Assembly (NCBI GenBank): GCA_016713365.1
Contig: JADJPG010000006.1
Location: 62,001 to 126,000 of the forward strand
Reading direction: 5' to 3'
DNA from: Verrucomicrobiota bacterium
Lineage (GTDB): Bacteria > Verrucomicrobiota > Verrucomicrobiia > Limisphaerales > JADJPG01
Length of the DNA: 64,000 nt
A program made the translations under genes and the position numbers. The notes under the pieces are model-generated. The model was not told where the DNA came from and did not search any database. It saw only the letters and a list, made by a program, of their open reading frames with translations. Below, one piece after another: positions 45,289 through 54,168 of the stretch; position 1 is the stretch's first letter, and each line of letters opens with the position of its first letter.

Positions 45289-45708
45289 TTACCTGGTTCT
45301 CGAAGCATAGGTCACACCTATTGAGTGCCAGTTACCACCCTCGTCCTTTGTGAAATAGACGCAGTTCCGTCTTGTCCAAAACTTGGCGGCGACGACATGC
45401 CCCGGAAACGCCATATCTATACGCTCTACCTCGCCGTCAATATCAGGAATTCGGCTCATCACATTCGACAGACTGTTGCGTTCACTCGCCGGTAATTGAT
45501 TCCACTCGATTGAGTTTGTCGGGAAGAGGACGGCTTTGCCTTCCCCATACGGCAACAAGCGCCGGTGCGGTGGCGCATTCAATTCCACCACTTTTCGTTC
45601 GATTTCTGCATCAAGAAGACAAGACCTGCTGATGAAGACAACCACCAGCGCGCAAGCCACCAGCGCCGCCATCAAGGCTACATTTTTTCCTGCCCGGCTA
45701 GAATCCAC
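45289..45708 (-). CDS. Membrane-anchored small protein coupled to RHS tip 2 (candidate immunity)
   Basis: The 139-residue protein has one hydrophobic segment near its N-terminus (VALMAALVACALVVVFISRS) and a soluble C-terminal part with FPTNSIEWNQLPASERNSL and FTKDEGGNWHSIGVTYA. Its start lies 11 bases inside the end of the RHS tip 2 gene. No family is recognised. Position, small size and periplasmic orientation match an immunity protein for the putative metallopeptidase upstream. Confidence 0.55.
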   Translation of the reverse strand: MDSSRAGKNVALMAALVACALVVVFISRSCLLDAEIERKVVELNAPPHRRLLPYGEGKAVLFPTNSIEWNQLPASERNSLSNVMSRIPDIDGEVERIDMAFPGHVVAAKFWTRRNCVYFTKDEGGNWHSIGVTYASRTR

Positions 45709-46441
45709 AAGCCTTTGCCCTCCTATCGGCGGCCGCTTCTAAAGCTGCCGCCGCCTGCCAAGCCAGTTGCCCCAGAGAAGCGAGATTACTTACCGCAAAT
45801 TGATAGTCGATTGATTCATGTGGCAAATCGAACACATGAATGAACTCATCGGCGGTTTCCATGGTCAAAAGTGCGAAACGTCGCTCTGCCGCGACATAAT
45901 CCAACAACGCGCTCATACATCCCCGGCTAACGCAACGCTCCTTTACCCCGTTCAATACCGCTTCGTCGTGATTGGCGTAAGCCAGCCCATTATCAGCGTG
46001 CCTCCGTTCATGTTCTCTTGTTGTGTACGAATATCCGGCCATCAGATTGTCAGGATCATGGCCGGTCGCGTAGGTAATGGTGATATTTGCCCGGCACGAT
46101 ACTGAGGTGATTTTCCGACACAGTCCGAGATTGCATCCCACAACCTGGAAGGAACAGCCCACATCAGTTGGAATCGTGAACTCCGTTACACCGAAGTATC
46201 CCGGAACCGACCCCGTTCTTTCCGTCAAATTTAATTCTACCAAGCCTCGAAAATCTGCTTTACATGGCATTTGATTTCCGACCGCCGCATACAGCGCTTT
46301 ACCCCCGCGCTCTTCAATTGGATCGCGATTCAACCACCGGCCAGCGCTGGGGTTGTAGTACGCCTGCGCCAGAGGCGCGAAGGTCAGCCAAGCAACGAGT
46401 GCCAAAGCGATGACGCCGTAGTTAAACCGTTCAGTTTTCAC
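45698..46441 (-). CDS. Exported RHS-core tip protein 2, HExxH putative metallopeptidase
   Basis: The preferred start is GTG 46441, giving a signal peptide (IALALVAWLTFAPLAQA) joined to YYNPSAGRWLNRDPIEERGG. The frame also continues upstream to ATG 46573, which has a good AAGGAG site, but that stretch is mostly out-of-frame remnant DNA. The C-terminal about 190 residues contain TTREHERRHADNGLAYANHD with HERRH at 45998-46012 (residues 144-148 from the GTG), a HExxH zinc-peptidase motif. There are several Cys residues (SFQVVGCNLGLCRK), suiting an extracytoplasmic protein. It is coupled to the downstream 139-residue partner. Confidence 0.7.
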   Translation of the reverse strand: MKTERFNYGVIALALVAWLTFAPLAQAYYNPSAGRWLNRDPIEERGGKALYAAVGNQMPCKADFRGLVELNLTERTGSVPGYFGVTEFTIPTDVGCSFQVVGCNLGLCRKITSVSCRANITITYATGHDPDNLMAGYSYTTREHERRHADNGLAYANHDEAVLNGVKERCVSRGCMSALLDYVAAERRFALLTMETADEFIHVFDLPHESIDYQFAVSNLASLGQLAWQAAAALEAAADRRAKACGF

Positions 46442-46573
46442 GACTGGATATGATTTTCCGCGTTCGCCTTCAACCACCGGCCTGAGTTCGGATTGTAGAA
46501 CGCCTTGGCCAGCGGCGTGCCAGTCCACGCGATGACACAGCAAGAGAGCTCTCAGCAGCCATTTCTTATTCAT
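46438..46573 (-). pseudogene. Remnant of a further RHS tip gene (signal peptide plus RHS core)
   Basis: ATG 46573, with AAGGAG just upstream and overlapping the stop of the 153-residue gene, opens MNKKWLLRALLL. After a one-base shift the sequence continues in the next frame as CVIAWTGTPLAKAFYNPNSG, then RWLKANAENHIQS and a stop at 46438. This is a signal peptide and RHS core like those of tips 2 and 3, broken and cut off before any tip domain. Tip 2's signal peptide begins where it ends. It is a direct record of recombination at RHS core DNA within the array. Confidence 0.65.
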
Positions 46574-47031
46574 TTGTTCTCCTTCAGCTTTTCCACAGTC
46601 TGATCCTTGCCCACGCCTGAAACATCGTCTTGCGCGATTCCGTTTTCTGAAAATGATACCTGCCAAAATGGTCCACCGAGTCCCCCACCGTATCTTAACT
46701 TAACAAAAGCGTTCCTATTCGTTGTTTGCATAGAAACCGATGGTATCATCCGCTCACTAGGAGTCCGTTCTTGGTATGTCCGGAAATCAGGATACCGCCG
46801 CCTGAGCCGTTCGGTTGCTGCCCGGTGTAGATCCAAAAGCGTAAAGGTGCTTGAGGCTGTTGAGACATACATTCTTGCTATCAATAGTTCTACTCCGTTG
46901 GTTGGGTTGGCGTGCATTGGATTTCCGCAAGCAAAGAAAATCGGACCGAGCAAAAAGACGAAAGCTACACAAGAGCTTAGATTCGAAGTTACACGTCCCA
47001 CGTCGTTACGTTTCTTATTGAGTATTCGCAC
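46570..47031 (-). CDS. Exported small protein coupled to RHS tip 3 (candidate immunity)
   Basis: The 153-residue protein has a hydrophobic signal with a lipobox-like end (CVAFVFLLGPIFFACGNP). Its start overlaps the end of the tip 3 gene by 17 bases. The mature part has ERLRRRYPDFRTYQERTPSE and VKLRYGGGLGGPFWQVSFS. No family is recognised. Like the other small partners in this array it is exported and translationally coupled to a tip gene, the arrangement expected for effector-immunity pairs. Its stop overlaps the start of the broken tip remnant. Confidence 0.55.
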   Translation of the reverse strand: MRILNKKRNDVGRVTSNLSSCVAFVFLLGPIFFACGNPMHANPTNGVELLIARMYVSTASSTFTLLDLHRAATERLRRRYPDFRTYQERTPSERMIPSVSMQTTNRNAFVKLRYGGGLGGPFWQVSFSENGIAQDDVSGVGKDQTVEKLKENK

Positions 47032-47725
47032 ATTTCTCCTTTTCTAATTGCAAATTGGGCAGGAGAGTTCCGAAGAGTTCGACGCTCAATGGACCTATCT
47101 CTGCGCAACTTTGCTCGTTACCATAGTCCCCACAATCCCAGAGCCTGTTGTCAAGTTTCGCCCATGTGAAATAGATGTTCGAGATCAATGCGACCAAGCC
47201 ATCGTAACAATTTGCTCGTTGTTTCGACATGCAGGTGTCCGTGAAAGATCCAATTTCACCAATCATGCTCGTCCAATGTGATCTTCCGATCTCAACATGG
47301 CGTAGTTCATGGTTACGAATTTTGTAGGGATCATCCTGATCATTAAGACTCCACCAATAGTCGGCTGTGGCGTGCCCATTCGCCCATACCACCCAACAAC
47401 ATCGCTTGGGCATTGCAACCCGCGAAGTTACAGGACCCCATATCAGCGTAGTTAATCCAAGATTTCCCCCTTCTGGAGCCCGCGCTCCAAGATCCTGGGA
47501 TGTAAATGAGAAATCACTAGCGAGAAGCCCCTTCTTATCAATCTTAGTCTGACTGTTATTTGAGACCCACGCCGAAAGATTGATGCCCCCTCTTTCCGCA
47601 ATCGGATCGCGGTTCAGCCACCGGCCCGAGTTCGGGTTGTAGTACGCCTGCGCTAGCGGTGCGAATGCCAGCCACAGCAGCATCGCTGCCGCAGGCAACG
47701 TTCTGATTTTGAATTTGCGTTTCAT
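47015..47725 (-). CDS. Exported RHS-core tip protein 3, HExxH putative metallopeptidase
   Basis: The 236-residue protein has a signal peptide (AAAMLLWLAFAPLAQA) joined to YYNPNSGRWLNRDPIAERGG and a unique C-terminal domain. That domain contains NHELRHVEIGRSHW with HELRH at residues 139-143 (47297-47311), a HExxH zinc-peptidase signature; E-I-G-R-S-H-W could supply the third ligand. It shares the spacing of H-E-x-R-H with tip 2 although the rest has diverged. It lies 103 bases after the partner gene of the large RHS protein and is coupled to a 153-residue exported protein. Confidence 0.72.
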   Translation of the reverse strand: MKRKFKIRTLPAAAMLLWLAFAPLAQAYYNPNSGRWLNRDPIAERGGINLSAWVSNNSQTKIDKKGLLASDFSFTSQDLGARAPEGGNLGLTTLIWGPVTSRVAMPKRCCWVVWANGHATADYWWSLNDQDDPYKIRNHELRHVEIGRSHWTSMIGEIGSFTDTCMSKQRANCYDGLVALISNIYFTWAKLDNRLWDCGDYGNEQSCAEIGPLSVELFGTLLPNLQLEKEKCANTQ

Positions 47726-47828
47726 ATCAAAAGTATAACTTTCAATGGCACAGGCGCGGGTGGCCGACTCACTCTGGCGCGGCCTGAGGCGCGCTAGATT
47801 CTTTCACACCTTTTGGCGGAACAGCCGA

Positions 47829-48536
47829 TTACTCATCCAATTCGATCAGTTGGGGAAGCTTCAGCGGAGCAGCTTCGACCATTTCCACACGGTTCGTGTC
47901 GATCACAGTCACAAATCTGGCTCTCAATTCTGTGACGCCGCTTCCAATTGCCCTGGTGTGCAGAGTTTTTTCAAGAACGTCTCCGGGTTGAATGACGGAT
48001 GGGACTTCAATATGAGCTTCGGTTTTAGTCCCTCTACGAATCAACGCCCCCGACGGACTTTGACCGGACGCGAGAGCGCTAACCGGTAAAGAAAGTTTAC
48101 GCGTGCCATCCTTGGTAGAAACGAGTGATCCAACGCCGAGGAGAACCACGGCTCGATCTGTTTGATTGCTGATGGAAAGGCGAGTTCCAGCATCGGTTTG
48201 AACAAGTCTAAGTTTGATTGGCAGACGTGAACTCGGGTCCAGAAGATTTCGTGTGGACAGATCCCTAATGACAGTTCCAAATGTCTCCTGGCCAGCAACG
48301 CCATCGACAACCAACCCTCTGCTTCGTTGATATGATTGCACATCGTCAAATCCAAGCAGACTCAAGTAAGCCAGGATTTTTTCGCCTTCCTTGCTGGTGT
48401 ATTTTTCATATGGACGATGACAGGTGATCTGCACCGCATTGGTGGCAACAACATTTGCATCTGTCTGCGCAGACCCAGCCAAAGAGATGCTGAATGCGCA
48501 AACGACGACAGCCAAAGTCCTCGATAGCGGTTTCAT
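47829..48536 (-). CDS. Exported protein coupled to the large RHS gene, peptidoglycan-binding-like
   Basis: The 235-residue protein has a signal peptide (TLAVVVCAFSISLAGSAQ). Residues about 55-95 read LLGFDDVQSYQRSRGLVVDG and VAGQETFGTVIRDL, very like a PG_binding_1 helical module that grips peptidoglycan. The C-terminal half is beta-rich (LPIKLRLVQTDAGTRLSISN). Its ATG overlaps the RHS stop (ATGA, 48533-48536). It could be the immunity or anchoring partner of the RHS metallopeptidase end, held at the cell wall. Confidence 0.65.
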   Translation of the reverse strand: MKPLSRTLAVVVCAFSISLAGSAQTDANVVATNAVQITCHRPYEKYTSKEGEKILAYLSLLGFDDVQSYQRSRGLVVDGVAGQETFGTVIRDLSTRNLLDPSSRLPIKLRLVQTDAGTRLSISNQTDRAVVLLGVGSLVSTKDGTRKLSLPVSALASGQSPSGALIRRGTKTEAHIEVPSVIQPGDVLEKTLHTRAIGSGVTELRARFVTVIDTNRVEMVEAAPLKLPQLIELDE

Positions 48537-51500
48537 GGGCAGACTCCGTTAAATCCACATGCCCGCTCTGCCGCAAACGCATCATCGTTGTGCGCCCCAC
48601 CGCCAACGTCATCGTTGCACTCATGGAAGAGTTCATGGATGATTGAAGCCCCGAGACACCATCGTCCTTCTCGACACGTCCGAGCGCACATCCACACTTG
48701 CCAGCGGCCATCATTTCCGTAGGTGTAGCCGTATGTCTTACCGTCGCACGTTGCAGAATTAGGGTCGTTGTCGATTGAGACGGTAAGACTATTCAGACGG
48801 TCCAGCAGGTTATTGCATCGTGACGTCCTTCCAAAAAAATTACGACACCGGCCACACGGCAAATTGATCGCCTTGCGCAGTATGTCCAGGGCGCGGTTGA
48901 TGTTTGCCTGACAAGCGGAAACTTCATCGGGAGTCAAAGCACTTTGTGTGAGGCCAAGTCGGTCCACTCGGTTGATTGCGTCGTTGGAAACGAAAGCATA
49001 TCCGGGCTTTTTCGACTCCCGCAGCAATGTTGCTGGGCTGCTAGACCCTTCGAGCAAACGAGCCCGCAGGAACATTTCATCTCCCAACGGGTCTCTATTT
49101 AGCCACCTCCCCGCATTGGGATTGAGATACCGATAGCCGTAGTACGCATAGTCCGTCTCGTCATCCACGACCTTGGAGCTGAACCGCACCGGGTTCACCG
49201 TGGCCATCGTGTCGCTGGCGCGAATCGTCTGCCCAAACGGATCATACTCATACCGCGCGGAGGCGCTGCCGGTCCTGCCATCCACCAGCGCCATCACGTT
49301 CCCGTTCCCGTCGTAGGCCGCGAAATGGCTGCCCGCCAGGGAACCGGAGTGTTGCCGGAACGCAATCAATCCACCCACGCCACCCGCGCCCTGCATCGAG
49401 CCGCTGAGGTCCAATCCCCACAGAAAGGAACGGATGATGGCGGCATTGGTGCCATTGAAGGCCCCGAGCAGATTCCAGCCATCATACAGGAATTTCTCGT
49501 GCAGCACGCGCGTCCACGCGCTGCCCGTCCAGTTGCTCACCACCTTGCTGTAACGCCTCCCCTGCGAGTCATACGCGAACTGAAGTGACTTGCGGCTGCC
49601 GCTCGGCCCGCTGGAATGGCTCGTCATGTCAATGAGCCGATTTTCGGCATCCCATTTGTTCGTCCAGCGTCCGTCGCTCGTCAGGTTGCCGTCGAGATCG
49701 TAGGTGTAAGCCTCCGCCGTTTTCGTCAGGAACAGGTTGCCTGTATTCGTCTGGTTCGTGCCCGTGAGTGACGCGATGTTCGTCACCGATTGCCAGAGCG
49801 CGGCGGAAGCGTTGTTCGCCGAGAGTTCCTTCCAAAAGTATTCACCCTTCCGGTAGGCGGACTGGCTGTTCACCGTCACGCTGGCATTGGCATTCGCGAT
49901 GCCGAGCACATTGAGATACGCTGGCACATCGCGCGAGGTGTATTGATTGAGGCTGTTCGCCGTGTAACTCGCGGAACGCAGTGCGCCGCCGGCGTCGTCA
50001 CCGCCCGCCTTCGTGCTGGTGCGGTTGCCGATATCGTCGAACGCGTATTCGTATTGCTGGCCGGCCACGGGGGTCCAATCGCTCCAATACCGCTTGCCAC
50101 TGACCACCTGACCGAGCTTGTCGTATTCGTAAATCCAGAAGGAACCATCATCCAAGTTCACGCGCGTGCGCTGGTTGGCGTCGTTGTAGGCGTAATCGAA
50201 CGACACGGCGGATTCGCCCGAGGCCCCCGGGGTGGAGGTGATGTTTTGCAGGCGATTGAGGTAATCGTAGGTCTTCGCGGTCGTCATACGCGAGGTGGTG
50301 TTCGACCGGTAGGTAACCTGCGAGATCAACGGGGAGTTGGCAAGGTAGGAATAGCCTCCTTGATACGTGCCGTCCGTGACGTTGGTGATGCGTGAGGCGC
50401 CGTCGAACATGAACGAATGACTGAGGAGTGAAGTGTTGGTGGCATACCAGGCGTGATTGGTCCGGCGCTGGTATTGATCGTAGGTGAAGCGCAGGTTCTG
50501 CCCGATCATCTCGCCGCTGCTGTTCGTTTCGCCCAGCAACTGCCCGGTGGCATTGTAGGCGAGGAACCGGCTGCCAGAACCATCGACGATGTTCGTGCTG
50601 CGTCCAAGTCGGTCGAAGTTGTTCGTCACCGCTGGAGTGGTGTCTGAATAAGTGGTGGCGAAGATCTCGCCCACGCTGTTCGTGTGATAGGTAGTAACCG
50701 TCCCGCGCGCCCATGTGCGGGTGCGCAGCCTGCCTCCGGGGGTGTAAGAGTAGAATGGTCCCTTGCCGTCGTCATAGACCTTGTTCGTCAGGAAGCCGCG
50801 ATAACCATCGTATCGCCAGGCCGTGGTGGCTTTGCCGGAATCGGTGGCGAAGGTCTTCCACGTAATCATGTTGGTCCGGCGCCCCTGCGGATCATACGCG
50901 TATTGCACCGGGTAATTGCGGCTGCCGTACGTCTTCTTGAGCTCACCGGTTGGATGATACTCGTTGGTAACGCTGGTGCCATCCGGCAGCACGGTGCGGC
51001 TCACGCGTCCGGCCCAATCATGCTCGTAAGTCGTCGTTTGCGCGGAAGCACCCTTCCCCGGCGGCGGCGTGGTCGTGGCCACGACCCGATCCGCATCGTT
51101 ATACGTATAGAACGTGGTGCCGTTGCGGGCGTCGGTGGCGGCGTATTGGCGGCCGTGTTCGTCGTAGAAGTAGTCCACTCGACTGAGTTGCGTTCCAGCA
51201 GAGTTTTTGCGGGTTACGTTTTGCAGCAGGCCATTGGCGTAATGGCTGATGCTCTGGGAGCCATCGGACGCGGTGTTCGTGCTATAGCGGGTTCCTCCAC
51301 CGGCATACTTGGTCCGGCTTTGGTTCGTGAGCCCGTAACGGCTATTCCACGAAATCAGGCCATCGACGCTGGTGTCTGCCATGCCCAGCAGGTTGGATGT
51401 GGCAATGTTATTGGTGGACCAGACATAAGTGGCGACACGCTGGACATTGGCCGAGCCATTGTTGACGACAGAACGCACGGTCTGCTGGATGCGGTCGGTG

Positions 51501-54130
51501 CCGTTGGTGCTGACGATGCCGTCGCGATTGACGTCGGTGGCAACAATGGATTGCTCCCCTTTTGCGTTGTAAGCATAGAGCGTGGTGACTCCATCCGGAT
51601 CAACCGTTTTCACCAATTGACCCTTGATGTTGTAGAAAGATTCCCGCGTGGCACCGTCGGAATAGACCGTCTTGTAATTCCGGCCCAGCATGTCATTATA
51701 CGTCTTGCTCCATTCGGAGGTGTCGCTGCCGGCGGCATCGAGTTTGATTTCCTTGGAGTAAAGACGCCAGATGCCGCCATCCTGCTCAGTGCCGTACTCG
51801 TAGCGGAGAGGATGCACGGCGGTTCCAGTGATTTTCGCCAGCTGTCCATCGCGATAATACAATTCAACGCGCGTGCTGCCGTCTGGATACGTCGTCGTCC
51901 GTAGCTTCTGGTAGTTGGTGATCGTCTCAGAGTAACTGGTTACCGCACCGAGTGCATTCGTCGATGCGACCATTCGGCCTGTAGTGTCGTAACTTGCCGA
52001 CTGTTGCACAATCTGTGTTCCATTTGATCCAATACGAATGGTTCTCACAATGTTCCCAGCAGCATCGAGTACGTTTGTCGTTGTAATTCCGTTCTGCTTC
52101 GTTCCTGTCTTGCGCTTCATGTTATCGCGTAAATAGGTAATCACGGTGCCCTCGCGATTCGTGACCGTCTCTGCACCGCAGCAACCAGAATCCTTCCATG
52201 AGAATGTTCCGTCCATGTACGTAATTTTTCGTGGACGGTTGTACGCATCATAGTCGCTGTAGAATTCCACAAAATTTGTTATTCCGGAAATGATGTCAGT
52301 CTCTGTCACGGTCACGAGCTGACCAAATCTCCCGAGAATCGAAACCAGTCGGCTACCATCAACAATGTTTGTCCTGTAGCCATCAGGTTGTCCTTTCATG
52401 ACAACATTCGTGACAAACGCTTCTCCTCCAGCATTGGTATGGTAGGTGTACTGATACATCTCCATCACACCATTGGCATGCTCAACGCTCAACAACCGCG
52501 CTTTGTTTACACCGTTCGAATAGTACTTATATGTTCTGACTAGATTGCTCGAGTTGTTCCACTCAGCACCAGCAACGGCACAGTAGATCTCGCGCCGTTC
52601 CATCGGAAGATAGAGTTTGTATGTTCTGGCAATTTCGCGACCTTCAACGTACTCCACTACGCATCTCGGCTCAAAAGCTCTTTGTCTCCCTCGATCGGTT
52701 GCACCGGGCACCGCGTTGGAGCCGTAACGCAACTCCATGCTTCGTGATGTCGCAGGGTTGGTTGATAGCGCGTAATTCAAGAACGCCGAGTAGGTGTTGG
52801 TGCGCAGACCGTTCGTATGATATTCATGGAAGACCCAACCGCCATCCGCGTACTCTGCCTGCATTAAGTGTCCCTTGCTGCGGTAAGCGGTATTGGTATG
52901 GTAGACAAAGGAATTCGTTCTGCGATCGGTTCCGACTCCAATTACATCGCGAATCATTGTTTCGCCAAACGCATTACTCTGGTATGTTTTGATGCTGCAG
53001 GTCACTAACCCATTGGTTCCGCGTGTGTCCAAAGTAACGATCCTTAGGTCGTTGGTGAATTCAGTGGACTTCTGCTGAATTCTTAAACCGCCGCCATGCA
53101 CAAGTTCCCAGCCGTTGGTCTTCCACTCGTAGTTGGAAACCACGCCGTCTCCGTCAGTAATGGACAATTTATTGCTCGTCAGACAACTCGTGTCCGGATT
53201 CGCTATGACTATTGTTGCCAGTGGCGCTCCGGAGAACGTGTAGAGACCATTTACATCCTTATTGGTGCTGCATACAGTGGAAGAGTAGATCTCGATCGAA
53301 TAGCTGTAAGGTGCGTTGGACACGACGTTGGCATACCCCTCGGGTGCCCTGATTTGACGAATTGCATTGCCAACGCGGATGACTTCGCAGTCCGGATTGT
53401 TAGTACCGTGAGCATAGCGAAAGTCCAGGACCTGTGGGGTGCACAGCAGGTTTGTTGGGTATTTCTCGTGTAGAGACAACGCACCGATCGATTTGCCGAA
53501 TCCGTATCGCCCTAACCTGACGGTTGCTGCCACACTTCCAACTTCGGTGCCAGTTGACCCCTGACTTTCCTCATCCTCAGGGGAACAATTGTCAGCACAG
53601 TCTTTCTTTACTGTTATTGCGCCTGTTTTGCGTTTTCCTCCCGAACCGGTAGCTACAACTGTGTATGAACCTGCTTGAACAGAATTAGGATCACTGACCT
53701 GTATAGTTGCATAAAATACACCCATATTATCTTTCGAAGCGCCAATGATAGCTATCCCACCGCCAACACTGGTTCCGTTTTGACCCTCCAACGACCATGT
53801 GACCGGCCCGAAGAACTCGTTACAGTACTGACCATTCACCCACGTGTTGGTGGAATACGCATAGACACTCGCTCCAATTTGCGTCACGCAAGGAAGGTGC
53901 ATGATTGCGTGACAGACATTGCCATCACCCCTATCACCACCGAGATGAACAACATCGCAGCCGCTCTGACATCCGGCAACGTTCTCGTCCTGCGAGACCC
54001 CTTGCGAGCAGAGCGGCCAAGAGACAACAGCCAAGAGAAGCCACACAAGTTGCCATGTGAAGTGGCTATGGGCACAGGAAACCGAATGAGTAGAGAGGAT
54101 TCCGATGGTATTGTTTCCCTGTGATTGCAT
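48533..54130 (-). CDS. Giant exported RHS-repeat protein with C-terminal HExxH tip
   Basis: The 1865-residue protein starts at ATG 54130 with AAGGAG at 54138-54143. A signal/anchor segment (about residues 26-44) is followed by a Cys-containing Ig-like region and then many YD repeats (for example TTYTYDQYQRRTNH-like, YEYDPFGQTIRASDT) that build the RHS beta-cocoon. The RHS core YYGYRYLNPNAGRWLNRDPL lies near residue 1670. The tip, about residues 1728-1865, has eight or more Cys and IIHELFHECNDD with HELFH at 48623-48637, plus AHNDDAFAAERACG as a possible third ligand, suggesting a zinc metallopeptidase toxin. The middle of the gene is GC-rich, while both ends are more AT-rich, typical of RHS loci. 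Confidence 0.9.
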   Translation of the reverse strand: MQSQGNNTIGILSTHSVSCAHSHFTWQLVWLLLAVVSWPLCSQGVSQDENVAGCQSGCDVVHLGGDRGDGNVCHAIMHLPCVTQIGASVYAYSTNTWVNGQYCNEFFGPVTWSLEGQNGTSVGGGIAIIGASKDNMGVFYATIQVSDPNSVQAGSYTVVATGSGGKRKTGAITVKKDCADNCSPEDEESQGSTGTEVGSVAATVRLGRYGFGKSIGALSLHEKYPTNLLCTPQVLDFRYAHGTNNPDCEVIRVGNAIRQIRAPEGYANVVSNAPYSYSIEIYSSTVCSTNKDVNGLYTFSGAPLATIVIANPDTSCLTSNKLSITDGDGVVSNYEWKTNGWELVHGGGLRIQQKSTEFTNDLRIVTLDTRGTNGLVTCSIKTYQSNAFGETMIRDVIGVGTDRRTNSFVYHTNTAYRSKGHLMQAEYADGGWVFHEYHTNGLRTNTYSAFLNYALSTNPATSRSMELRYGSNAVPGATDRGRQRAFEPRCVVEYVEGREIARTYKLYLPMERREIYCAVAGAEWNNSSNLVRTYKYYSNGVNKARLLSVEHANGVMEMYQYTYHTNAGGEAFVTNVVMKGQPDGYRTNIVDGSRLVSILGRFGQLVTVTETDIISGITNFVEFYSDYDAYNRPRKITYMDGTFSWKDSGCCGAETVTNREGTVITYLRDNMKRKTGTKQNGITTTNVLDAAGNIVRTIRIGSNGTQIVQQSASYDTTGRMVASTNALGAVTSYSETITNYQKLRTTTYPDGSTRVELYYRDGQLAKITGTAVHPLRYEYGTEQDGGIWRLYSKEIKLDAAGSDTSEWSKTYNDMLGRNYKTVYSDGATRESFYNIKGQLVKTVDPDGVTTLYAYNAKGEQSIVATDVNRDGIVSTNGTDRIQQTVRSVVNNGSANVQRVATYVWSTNNIATSNLLGMADTSVDGLISWNSRYGLTNQSRTKYAGGGTRYSTNTASDGSQSISHYANGLLQNVTRKNSAGTQLSRVDYFYDEHGRQYAATDARNGTTFYTYNDADRVVATTTPPPGKGASAQTTTYEHDWAGRVSRTVLPDGTSVTNEYHPTGELKKTYGSRNYPVQYAYDPQGRRTNMITWKTFATDSGKATTAWRYDGYRGFLTNKVYDDGKGPFYSYTPGGRLRTRTWARGTVTTYHTNSVGEIFATTYSDTTPAVTNNFDRLGRSTNIVDGSGSRFLAYNATGQLLGETNSSGEMIGQNLRFTYDQYQRRTNHAWYATNTSLLSHSFMFDGASRITNVTDGTYQGGYSYLANSPLISQVTYRSNTTSRMTTAKTYDYLNRLQNITSTPGASGESAVSFDYAYNDANQRTRVNLDDGSFWIYEYDKLGQVVSGKRYWSDWTPVAGQQYEYAFDDIGNRTSTKAGGDDAGGALRSASYTANSLNQYTSRDVPAYLNVLGIANANASVTVNSQSAYRKGEYFWKELSANNASAALWQSVTNIASLTGTNQTNTGNLFLTKTAEAYTYDLDGNLTSDGRWTNKWDAENRLIDMTSHSSGPSGSRKSLQFAYDSQGRRYSKVVSNWTGSAWTRVLHEKFLYDGWNLLGAFNGTNAAIIRSFLWGLDLSGSMQGAGGVGGLIAFRQHSGSLAGSHFAAYDGNGNVMALVDGRTGSASARYEYDPFGQTIRASDTMATVNPVRFSSKVVDDETDYAYYGYRYLNPNAGRWLNRDPLGDEMFLRARLLEGSSSPATLLRESKKPGYAFVSNDAINRVDRLGLTQSALTPDEVSACQANINRALDILRKAINLPCGRCRNFFGRTSRCNNLLDRLNSLTVSIDNDPNSATCDGKTYGYTYGNDGRWQVWMCARTCREGRWCLGASIIHELFHECNDDVGGGAHNDDAFAAERACGFNGVCP

Positions 54131-54168
54131 TTTGATTCTCCTTCGATGTTCGAGCGATTATCAATCGG

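Noticed and set aside
50684..51904. 406-residue plus-strand frame
   Set aside because: Antisense to the YD-repeat region of the RHS gene.
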